Assembly: GCA_903928015.1 (NCBI GenBank)
Contig: CAIYPF010000208.1
Coordinates: 1-35,759, forward strand
DNA: 35,759 nt
Source: an uncultured Gammaproteobacteria bacterium
Lineage (GTDB): Bacteria > Pseudomonadota > Gammaproteobacteria > Pseudomonadales > UBA5518
Direction of reading: 5' to 3'
The notes below the pieces were generated by a model. It saw only the letters and a program-made list of their open reading frames with translations. It did not search any database and had not been told where the DNA came from. The position numbers and the translations under genes are program-made. Positions 8,644 to 15,044 of this stretch are shown here, in pieces (the stretch's first letter is position 1; every line of letters begins with the position of its first letter).

Positions 8644-9411
8644 ATGCAGTTGATGCCTTGGTGGGAGCGTCTGGGCGTGCCCCGCGAACTGGCCGAAAAG
8701 GGCGGTGAGCAGGAGGGCGAGCGCCAGATTTTCCTCGTGATCAGCCACAACGCCTTCCTGCGCCGCGTGGTAGCGGATTTTCTCTCTGCGGGCGGTGCGC
8801 TGGTGCAGACACGCGCCAGCATGGAAAGCGCCCTGGAGCGGCCCCTGAAGGATGTCGACCTGCTGGTTTGCGATTACAACCTGCCGCAGGGCGACGGCCT
8901 GCGGCTCCTGAAGCAGATCCGCATCGGGCGCACGGGTTTCCCCATGGACGTGCCCTTCGTGCTGGTGGCCGAGGCCGCCGAGCGATGGCTGGTGCAGTCG
9001 GCGCTGGGCCTCGATGCCGACGGATGCCTGCTGCTGCCGCTGAACGCGCGCAAGGTCGAAGAGGCCGTGCGCATCGCCATGAAGCGCCAGCGCGTCTTCG
9101 CCCAGGCGAACGACTACGAGGTGGTGGCTGTAGAGCCGCCCGCGCCCCCGCAGCCTGCGCCCGCCGCCGCACCCGCCCTGCCGGCCTGCTTCGCACGCGC
9201 GGTGGAAGGCGCCAACCTGGTGCCGGTGGAGGCACTCGAGACCGATATGGTGCTCGGCGCGGACCTGTTGTCGGAACGCGGACTCGTGCTGCTGAACGCG
9301 GGTGCCAGGCTCGAGCCGGGCGTGGTCCGCAGGCTCCGTGAGGCAGCCTCTTCTTTCGGGTTCGACAGCGTGCCCATCGCGCCCGCTGCTGCCGAGGGCA
9401 ATCAGCCATGA
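8644..9411 (+). CDS. Degenerate receiver-domain protein
   Basis: This 255-residue cytoplasmic protein has a CheY-like receiver fold at about residues 28-150. A Pro/Ala-rich linker follows, then a C-terminal segment (about 185-245) of the kind often seen as a short accessory domain in response regulators (MVLGADLLSERGLVLLNAG). The ATG at 8644 is preceded by AAAAGGAG. The phospho-acceptor Asp is present (D77 in VCDYNLPQGDG). The acidic pair expected after beta-1 reads SH (LVISHNAF), and the conserved Lys-Pro near the end reads LP (LLLPLN). Phosphorylation by the normal Mg-dependent route is therefore doubtful. No DNA-binding helix-turn-helix and no GGDEF, EAL or HD-GYP motif is present. It overlaps the CYTH gene by ATGA, suggesting coupled translation. 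Confidence 0.78.
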   Translation: MQLMPWWERLGVPRELAEKGGEQEGERQIFLVISHNAFLRRVVADFLSAGGALVQTRASMESALERPLKDVDLLVCDYNLPQGDGLRLLKQIRIGRTGFPMDVPFVLVAEAAERWLVQSALGLDADGCLLLPLNARKVEEAVRIAMKRQRVFAQANDYEVVAVEPPAPPQPAPAAAPALPACFARAVEGANLVPVEALETDMVLGADLLSERGLVLLNAGARLEPGVVRRLREAASSFGFDSVPIAPAAAEGNQP

Positions 9412-9872
9412 GCCTCGAGATCGAACGCAAATTTCTGGTCGCCGATCCCGGAGTGTTGCAGGGCCTGCAGGGCGAACGCCTCGTGCAGGCGTACATCGCG
9501 GCCACGGGGCGGGCCACGGTGCGGGTGCGCATCGCGGGCGAGCAGGCCTGGCTCACGCTCAAAGGCGCCACCAAGGGCATCAGCCGTCGTGAACTCGAAT
9601 ACCCCATCCCCGTTGCCGATGCCGAACTCTGTCTCGCGGAGTTGTGCGCTGACGGCATCGTGAGCAAGACCCGCTATCGCATCCCGCATGCGGGACATGT
9701 GTGGGAGGTCGATGTCTTCGACGGCGCCAACACAGGCCTGGTGCTGGCCGAGATCGAGCTCTCGGCTGCCGACGAACGCTTCGAGCGGCCGCCGTGGCTG
9801 GGTGAGGAGGTTTCCGCCGACCAGCGCTATTTCAACAGCCAGTTGGCCGTGCGGCCCTTCGGTAGCTGGTGA
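9408..9872 (+). CDS. CYTH-domain triphosphate tunnel metalloenzyme
   Basis: At 154 residues this has the usual length of single-domain bacterial CYTH proteins, which hydrolyse inorganic triphosphate or related substrates inside an eight-stranded beta tunnel. The signature ExExK is at the N-terminus (E4, E6, K8 in MSLEIERKF). Alternating basic and acidic strand residues follow: VRVRI, WLTLKG, RRELEYPI, KTRYRI, WEVDVFDG and AEIEL. These are the expected tunnel ligands for phosphates and metal. The start ATG overlaps the stop of the receiver gene, so the two are probably translated together. The coupling suggests a shared role, but which one is not evident. True class IV adenylate cyclase activity is less likely but cannot be excluded from sequence. 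Confidence 0.9.
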   Translation: MSLEIERKFLVADPGVLQGLQGERLVQAYIAATGRATVRVRIAGEQAWLTLKGATKGISRRELEYPIPVADAELCLAELCADGIVSKTRYRIPHAGHVWEVDVFDGANTGLVLAEIELSAADERFERPPWLGEEVSADQRYFNSQLAVRPFGSW

Positions 9873-9949
9873 TGGACTGCGGCTTGCGCGCCTCCTCAGC
9901 TCGCAGCGGCGAGCGGGACGCCGGCCGCGCTCTGGTCTACGCTCGGGGC

Positions 9950-10618
9950 ATGGACTCTCCACGGCGTGCGCTCTGCCTTGTGCTGCTGCTACTGCAGGCG
10001 GCGGTGGTGCCTGCGGCCGAGCCCGAGCCCGCGCCCGAACGTGGCGCGAGCTTTGGCGACGGCTCTGCCGTGCGGACCTACCGCGTCTACACCTACCGCC
10101 AGCAGGACGGGGTGCCGGTGTTCACCGACAAGGTCCCGCCCGACCAGCGCTACGAGGTAATGGAGTTCTCCTGCTACGCCTGCGATCCGCACTCCCGGAT
10201 CGACTGGAGCAGCACGCGCCTCTTTACCGCCGAATACAGCGGCGCCATCGAGGACGCCGCCCGCGAGCACGGCGTCGATCCCGCGCTGGTGCGGGCAGTG
10301 ATACACGCCGAGTCCGGTTTCAATCCGCGCGCCCGTTCGCGCAAGGGTGCGATGGGTCTCATGCAGCTCATGCCCGGCACAGCGAGCGACATGGGCGTGC
10401 GCGATCCCTGGGTGGTGCAGCAGAACATCCAGGGCGGCGTGAAGTACCTGGCCATGTTGCTCGCCGAGTTCAAGGGCGACATCACGCTCGCTACCGCCGC
10501 CTACAACGCGGGCCCCGGTGCTGTGGATCGCTACGGTGGTGTGCCGCCTATCGAGGAGACGCGCACGTATGTGCAGCGTGTGCGGCAATTGCTGGACCGT
10601 TATCACGGCGCTGGCTGA
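9950..10618 (+). CDS. SLT-family lytic transglycosylase
   Basis: This 222-residue periplasmic murein hydrolase cleaves the MurNAc-GlcNAc bond to give 1,6-anhydro ends. The start is placed at the ATG at 9950 because a clear signal peptide follows (two Arg, then a Leu-rich core, ending near residue 23). Longer starts in the same frame would bury it. Residues about 43-70 resemble a DUF4124-type module (YRQQDGVPVFTDKVP). The catalytic domain has the acid residue E121 in HAESGFNPRA, the GAMGLMQLMPGTA motif, and AYNAGPGAV near the end, all diagnostic of Slt70-like SLT domains. A cysteine pair (CYAC) lies between the two parts. The gene stands between the CYTH gene and a lipoprotein gene. It may serve general cell-wall turnover. 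Confidence 0.9.
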   Translation: MDSPRRALCLVLLLLQAAVVPAAEPEPAPERGASFGDGSAVRTYRVYTYRQQDGVPVFTDKVPPDQRYEVMEFSCYACDPHSRIDWSSTRLFTAEYSGAIEDAAREHGVDPALVRAVIHAESGFNPRARSRKGAMGLMQLMPGTASDMGVRDPWVVQQNIQGGVKYLAMLLAEFKGDITLATAAYNAGPGAVDRYGGVPPIEETRTYVQRVRQLLDRYHGAG

Positions 10619-10729
10619 GGATTGCTGCTCACTTGCTCCGCGGCATTCGTGCACGCGCCCGAATTACTGTCATGAAAGCCTTCTACCGTGGCGACTCAAA
10701 CGTCAGTTACTCCGTTGCATGAGGTTCCT

Positions 10730-11602
10730 GTGCGGCGCAATACCCTTTTGTCTGTCCTCATTGTCTCTTCCGTCATGCTGGCCGCCGGCTGCGCCAAGCC
10801 TTCGGAATCCCGATCCGGGGAAACTGCCGGCGCGGGAAGCTGCGAACAGAAGGACACCGAGCACCCGGCAGGGCAGAGCTTCTCCGACACGCTCCCTGCG
10901 GGTGCCAAGGGTCCGGTGATGATCGCCGTCCCCTGTGGCCAGTTCAGCATGGGATCTACCGAGCGTCCCGACGAGCAGCCTGTGCATCCCGTGTCCATTG
11001 CCCGCGGTTTCGCGATCGGCAAGTACGAGGTCACTTTCGAGCAGTACGATGCATTCGCAGAGGCCACCGGACGGGAGAAGCCCGACGATAACGGCTGGGG
11101 GAGGGGGGCTCGCCCGGTGATCAACGTGAGTTGGGACGATGCTTCGGCATTCGCGCAGTGGCTGTCGGCTCAGACGGGCAAGCACTATCGCCTGCCGTCC
11201 GAGGCAGAATGGGAATATGCCGCGCGTGCGGGCAGCGTCACCAAGTTCACGTGGGGAGATGAACTCGGGGTCAGCAAGGAAACCAGCGCTACCTGGGCCG
11301 GCGTCCTCACCGGCAAAGGCTCCACCCAACCGGTGGGCTCCTTCGCGGCCAACGCCTTCGGACTCCATGACGTGCACGGCAATGCCATGGAGTGGGTGCA
11401 GGACTGTTTCGAGCCCGACTACACGGGGGCTCCAAGTGATGGTACATCGCGGGAACAGTGTGCCTCGAAGCAGCGCGTACTGCGAGGCGGTTCATGGTTC
11501 GACTACGCGTTTGCCATGCGTTCGGCGAGCCGCGCTTCTGAGCAGCCGTCGACGCCTTATGAGACTTACGGATTCCGGCTCGCCAGAGACCTCGGGCGCT
11601 AA
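10730..11602 (+). CDS. FGE/SUMF1-fold lipoprotein lacking catalytic cysteines
   Basis: This 290-residue protein starts at a GTG at 10730 with GAGG five bases upstream. This gives a compact lipoprotein signal MRRNTLLSVL... with lipobox LAAGC (C21). A GTG at 10688 in the same frame would add 14 unlikely residues. The mature part is a formylglycine-generating-enzyme/sulfatase-modifying-factor domain: GQFSMGSTERPDEQPVHPV, YEVTFEQYDAF, PVINVSWDDASAFAQWLS, RLPSEAEWEYAARAG, DVHGNAMEWVQD, RVLRGGSWFDY and GFRLAR. Real FGE enzymes carry two active-site cysteines just after RGGSW. Here that stretch (FDYAFAMRSASR) has none, so formylglycine formation is not expected. Many proteins of this fold act as structural or ligand-binding domains or as non-haem oxidoreductases. 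Its role here is unknown. Confidence 0.85.
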   Translation: MRRNTLLSVLIVSSVMLAAGCAKPSESRSGETAGAGSCEQKDTEHPAGQSFSDTLPAGAKGPVMIAVPCGQFSMGSTERPDEQPVHPVSIARGFAIGKYEVTFEQYDAFAEATGREKPDDNGWGRGARPVINVSWDDASAFAQWLSAQTGKHYRLPSEAEWEYAARAGSVTKFTWGDELGVSKETSATWAGVLTGKGSTQPVGSFAANAFGLHDVHGNAMEWVQDCFEPDYTGAPSDGTSREQCASKQRVLRGGSWFDYAFAMRSASRASEQPSTPYETYGFRLARDLGR

Positions 11603-11717
11603 GAGCGCTCCACAGAGGGCTGTCCGGTCCGCGGTGCCTCGCCGGTGCAAGGCAATACGGCACGCGACGTTTATGCTTGGCTCGCCCCGGCGTGGGGCGG
11701 TCGCAGGAGCTTGACCC

Positions 11718-12131
11718 GTGCCCATGATTGAAGATGATTTCGCCATCCGCGACCTTGCGGCCCGGTACGTCGACGCCGTGAATCGTGACGACACACCCGC
11801 ATGGGCTCTGACCTGGGCGGAGCAGTGCGCATGGGAGGTGCTCGGCAACCGCGCCGAGGGCCGTGAGCAGGTGCTCGCGATGTACGCGGGCGCACGTGCC
11901 ATGTTCTCGTCCGTCTTCATGATGCTCGGCTCGGGAACCCTCGAGATCAACGCGCCCCATGCGAGCGGGCGCTGGTACCTCACCGAACACCTCGTGCGCA
12001 CCGACGGCGAGCCGGTGACAGTGTTCGGCTGCTACGAGGACATGTATCTCCGCGAGGGGGGGGAGTGGCGCTTCGCTGAGCGCCGTTACCGCATCCTCAG
12101 GGAAGTCCGCGGCCCTTCGAGCACCTCCTGA
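11718..12131 (+). CDS. SnoaL-like/NTF2-fold protein
   Basis: This 137-residue cytoplasmic protein has the cone-shaped NTF2-like fold used by ketosteroid isomerases, SnoaL cyclases and dehydratases. FAIRDLAARYVDAVNRDD is the typical first helix, followed by WALTWAEQCAWEV, a central helix with EGREQVLAMYAG, and the strands WYLTEHLV and WRFAERRYRI. GTG at 11718 is chosen because AGGAG lies 8 bases upstream; an ATG two codons later is possible. A run of eight G (12056-12063) lies within the coding sequence near the 3' end, a plausible slippage or sequencing-error site, though the frame is intact as given. The reaction, if any, is unknown. Its relatives often sit in aromatic or steroid degradation gene sets, which fits the oxidoreductases upstream only loosely. 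Confidence 0.8.
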   Translation: MPMIEDDFAIRDLAARYVDAVNRDDTPAWALTWAEQCAWEVLGNRAEGREQVLAMYAGARAMFSSVFMMLGSGTLEINAPHASGRWYLTEHLVRTDGEPVTVFGCYEDMYLREGGEWRFAERRYRILREVRGPSSTS

Positions 12132-12315
12132 GGCTCCCGCGCCCATCTCCTGTCCGGTCTCCTCCTCCGGCTACGGAGTGTGACTCGCGTCACAAATCGG
12201 GGTTTTTCATTTGAGTGTCACTTAAATGACTCGGTTGCCCGATAGCGTCCTCTCCGTGGCAGGCCCGCTTCAGTTGGGCCTGCGATCGGAACCAGCCCTG
12301 GAGCGAGACTGAACC
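12132..12315. other. Intergenic region carrying the probable promoter of the sugar transferase/secretion locus
   Basis: Besides the CRP-like palindrome at 12179-12194, this region has an AT-richer patch at 12203-12230 with an imperfect inverted repeat (GTCA, CTTAAA, TGAC at 12217-12230) that overlaps the candidate -10. A weak ribosome-binding site (GAGCGAG) precedes the ATG at 12316. No coding potential is seen. Confidence 0.5.
12179..12194. promoter_or_regulatory. Near-consensus CRP/Vfr-type binding site
   Basis: TGTGA, six bases, TCACA: both half-sites match the CRP consensus exactly and the 16-bp core is palindromic except at the centre. Its centre lies about 129 bp before the ATG of the sugar transferase gene, in a 184-bp gap. 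TTAAAT at 12222-12227 could serve as a -10 at about the right distance for CRP activation. Binding is inferred, and the regulator itself is not in the window. Confidence 0.6.
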
Positions 12316-13179
12316 ATGAGCACTGACAGCGCCCACCGTGCGGCCAATGAGCAGGCCCGGACCTACGACGCCGCTGCCACGCCCGGGGCACGGCAAGGGT
12401 ATTTCCCGGCAGGCAGGCTGCCATGGCTCGATGCACGTCTCGCCTCCATGCGTGAGCGTAGAGAGGACTTCTTGCGGGCCGCGCGTGGAGAGTCGAGGGG
12501 ACACCTGGTGTTGGTTGTGGACGGCGAAGAAGTGTCAACGGCACACGCTGGCGAGCCCCAGATTTCCTTCGTGTGGACGTGCATCAAGCGTCTGGCGGAT
12601 GTCTGTTTCGCGAGCGTGCTGCTCGTTCTGGCGGCGCCGGTGATGGTCGCAGTTGCAGCAACTGTCGCGGCCTCCGGGCGTCCCATCCTGTTCCGGCAGG
12701 CGCGGGTGGGGCGGAATGGCAAGATGTTCAGGCTCGTAAAGTTCCGGACCATGGTTCCGGACGCCGAGTCGAAGTTGAATGCGCTCCTTCTTTCGAACCC
12801 GGAACTCCGCAAGGAGTGGGATCTCACCCAAAAACTGCAGGACGATCCGCGGATCACCCGTTCTGGTGCGTTCCTGCGCCACAGCAGTCTGGATGAGCTG
12901 CCCCAGTTGTTCAACGTGCTGGCGGGCGACATGAGCATCGTCGGTCCCCGGCCCGTCATCGAGGACGAACTTTCCCGGTATGGCGCCTCCGCCCGCTGGT
13001 ATACGGCGGTCAAGCCGGGGGTGACGGGGTTGTGGCAGGTAAGCGGCCGCAACGACACCAGCTATGCGCGGCGGGTAGCGCTCGACGTCCACTATGTCCG
13101 TATGCAGCGGATCTGGCTTGACGCCTTCATCCTCGTGAAAACGATTTATGTCGTCTTGCTTGGCAAGGGCGCTCACTGA
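12316..13179 (+). CDS. Polyprenyl-phosphate sugar-1-phosphate transferase (bacterial sugar transferase)
   Basis: This 287-residue membrane enzyme moves a sugar-1-phosphate from a nucleotide sugar to undecaprenyl phosphate, the first step of many exopolysaccharide, capsule, O-antigen or protein-glycan pathways. An N-terminal extension of about 85 residues precedes KRLADV and one hydrophobic helix (about 94-118), the monotopic re-entrant helix of PglC/WbaP-type proteins. The conserved RVGRNGKMFRLVKFRTM, the Asp-Glu catalytic pair D193-E194 in LDELPQLFNVLAGDMS, VGPRP, and PGVTGLWQVSGRN are all intact. No glycosyltransferases, flippase or polymerase follow. The next genes belong to a two-partner secretion system, so the enzyme either serves a pathway encoded elsewhere or helps glycosylate or anchor surface material. 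Confidence 0.92.
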   Translation: MSTDSAHRAANEQARTYDAAATPGARQGYFPAGRLPWLDARLASMRERREDFLRAARGESRGHLVLVVDGEEVSTAHAGEPQISFVWTCIKRLADVCFASVLLVLAAPVMVAVAATVAASGRPILFRQARVGRNGKMFRLVKFRTMVPDAESKLNALLLSNPELRKEWDLTQKLQDDPRITRSGAFLRHSSLDELPQLFNVLAGDMSIVGPRPVIEDELSRYGASARWYTAVKPGVTGLWQVSGRNDTSYARRVALDVHYVRMQRIWLDAFILVKTIYVVLLGKGAH

Positions 13180-13400
13180 AGGCGAGCGCAATCAAGCTGT
13201 CATATCCGGGCCAAGTCGCACTCGCCAGAAATAAATCGGTAATACAAGTCGCTCAAGATTTTCTCCCGGTCGCAGCCTCCCTGTTGGACACGTTTTAGTG
13301 CCTCCAGCGGTGTGGGTTAGCCCAGCGGCCAGGCGAACTGCCCGATCACGGGTTACCTGGGGCGGAGGGCTGCCCCCGGTTAGGTCGGATCCAGAGGGTT
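13180..13400. other. 221-bp gap upstream of the two-partner secretion array, possibly a structured leader
   Basis: No gene is visible. The second half (13297-13390) is GC-rich with several short self-complementary stretches (GGGTTAGCCC at 13315; GGGCTGCCCCC near 13367), so a structured 5' leader is possible. I see no convincing promoter. TTGGAC at about 13284 has no matching -10. The 16 bases at 13327-13342 resemble a cobalamin-riboswitch B12 box, but the rest of that riboswitch cannot be found. AGAGGG precedes the TTG at 13401. Confidence 0.4.
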
Positions 13401-15035
13401 TTGAGTCCATTGAACAACACGGCAGGCTCCCTGAAGCGGCCCGGCAGGAAAAGCCGCTGGCCGTTGTGTGCCGTGCTTTCGGTATGGGGCTTTCTCGTTT
13501 CCGGGTTTACGTCTGCCCAAAGCTCCAGTTCCCAGACCCTCGACGTGTGGGAGTTCGTGGTTGACGGCAACACAGTGCTCGATGACGAGACGATCGAGAG
13601 CACGCTCGCGCCTTTCATGGGTCCCTCGCGTACCGCCGGTGACGTCGACAAGGCGCGGTCCGCGCTGGAAGACTGCTATCGCGACAAGGGATACCGTACT
13701 GTCGCCGTCACCATTCCGCAGCAAAAGGCCGCCGACGGAGTCGTCCTGCTCAAGGTGCAGGAATCACGTGTCGGACACCTGAAGGTGATCGGCTCGAAGT
13801 ATCACTCCCTCGATCGCATTGTCGAGAGCGCTCCGTCGCTCGCCGAGGGCAAGGTTCCCGATTTCAAGGCCGTGCAGAATGATCTGGTAACTCTGAACCA
13901 GCAGGCTGACCGGCGTGTCACCCCGGCGCTGAAAGCCGGTGCCCGCCCGGGCACCGTCGACGTGGACCTGGTGGTCGAGGACAGCCTGCCGCTCCACGGC
14001 GCGCTCGAACTGAACAACCGTTACAGCCAGGACACCAGCAAGCTGCGCTCGCTGGCGAGTCTCTCTTATGACAACCTGCTCCAGAGAGGGCACAGCCTGT
14101 CGCTTTCTTTCCAGACGGCTCCGCAGAATCCGGACGATGCCAAAGTCATGTTCGGCAGCTATCTGGCGCCTGTCTCCGACAGCAAGTGGAGCGTGCTGCT
14201 GAACACCTTGAAGACCGACAGCGCGGTCTCCACGGTGGGGGGCATCAACGTTCTCGGCAGTGGGTCCAGCGTGAGCGTGACCGGCATCCGGCAGATCGAA
14301 GGGCCGCCGAACTTCTACCCCTCGTTGTCAGTGGGCATAGGCTACAAGGACTTCGACACCACGACCCTCCTTGGAAGTGCTGACTTCAAGACGCCGGTGA
14401 AGTACTTCCCCGTGACGCTTGGATACTCGCTGCTCTGGCGCGGTGCCCAGGACATGGCACAGTTCGATACCTCGTTCACCTTTGCGTCCCCGCAACTCGG
14501 CAGCGATACCGCCACCATCCAGTTGAACCGGTTCAATGCCCGCGGCCAGATGTTCTACCTCCGCACCAGCCTCTCCGACGCGCATGATTTCGACAGCGGG
14601 GCGCAGGTCTATGCGAGGCTCTCCGGCCAGATCACCGACCAGCCCCTGATTTCGAATGAACAGATCAGCGCCGGTGGGATGGACACGGCGCGTGGCTATC
14701 TCGAGGCCGAAGCGCTCGGTGATTACGGCATCACGGGTACCGTGGAGCTTCGCAGCCCGCCGATCGGCGAGAGCCTCAAGGTCGGTAGCATCCCGCCGCT
14801 TCAGGGCTTTCGGGTTTTCCTGTTTGCCGACGCGGCCCGGATGATGCTGAAGGGCCCGTTGCCGGATGCAGATACGCCTGATCGCACCGAACTGTTCAGC
14901 GTCGGTGCCGGGCTCACGCTGCAGTTGTTCGAGTATCTGAATGGTGTCGTGGATTGGAGCTATCCCGTTGTGGAGGGTCCATCCACGCCCAAGGGTTCTG
15001 ACCGGGTTCTTTTCAGGGTCTGGACATCTTTCTGA
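13401..15035 (+). CDS. TpsB two-partner secretion transporter (ShlB/FhaC/HecB family)
   Basis: This 544-residue outer-membrane protein would export the giant exoprotein encoded at the end of the same array. The likely start is the TTG at 13401 with AGAGGG just upstream; a second TTG nine bases later is possible. An N-terminal signal peptide ends near residue 39 (TSA). Two POTRA domains follow: DVWEFVVDGNTVLDDETIES with CYRDKGYRTV, then GHLKVIGSKYHSLDRIVES. The 16-strand barrel starts at about residue 205 (GALELNNRYSQDT). The conserved loop-6 motif, usually VRGY, is ARGY at 430-433 within GGMDTARGYLEAEALGDYG. The protein ends in Phe, as expected for BAM-dependent insertion. It differs from ordinary TPS loci in being separated from its tpsA by seven genes that include ExbB, ExbD and TonB. 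Confidence 0.92.
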   Translation: MSPLNNTAGSLKRPGRKSRWPLCAVLSVWGFLVSGFTSAQSSSSQTLDVWEFVVDGNTVLDDETIESTLAPFMGPSRTAGDVDKARSALEDCYRDKGYRTVAVTIPQQKAADGVVLLKVQESRVGHLKVIGSKYHSLDRIVESAPSLAEGKVPDFKAVQNDLVTLNQQADRRVTPALKAGARPGTVDVDLVVEDSLPLHGALELNNRYSQDTSKLRSLASLSYDNLLQRGHSLSLSFQTAPQNPDDAKVMFGSYLAPVSDSKWSVLLNTLKTDSAVSTVGGINVLGSGSSVSVTGIRQIEGPPNFYPSLSVGIGYKDFDTTTLLGSADFKTPVKYFPVTLGYSLLWRGAQDMAQFDTSFTFASPQLGSDTATIQLNRFNARGQMFYLRTSLSDAHDFDSGAQVYARLSGQITDQPLISNEQISAGGMDTARGYLEAEALGDYGITGTVELRSPPIGESLKVGSIPPLQGFRVFLFADAARMMLKGPLPDADTPDRTELFSVGAGLTLQLFEYLNGVVDWSYPVVEGPSTPKGSDRVLFRVWTSF

Positions 15036-15044
15036 GGAGGTTGA

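Noticed and set aside
10672..10722. A 16-codon ORF ending just before the FGE-like lipoprotein start, as a leader peptide.
   Set aside because: It has no good ribosome-binding site, no regulatory codon run and no attenuator-like hairpins after it.
13327..13342. A 16-base match to the B12 box of cobalamin riboswitches (13 of 16 positions) upstream of tpsB.
   Set aside because: The upstream parts of the riboswitch (GGGAA, GGTG and CCCGC-ACTGT core segments) cannot be found in the preceding 150 bases, so the match is most likely chance in GC-rich DNA.
13297..13390. Possible c-di-GMP (GEMM-I) riboswitch, because CACGGGTTACC resembles the 3' end of that class.
   Set aside because: There is no GNRA tetraloop, no receptor and no GCAAACC-type 5' half in the right position.
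13297..13395. A tRNA-like fold in the gap before tpsB (GGGTTAGCCC...).
   Set aside because: There is no TpsiC loop (GTTCGAATC-type) and no matching acceptor stem.
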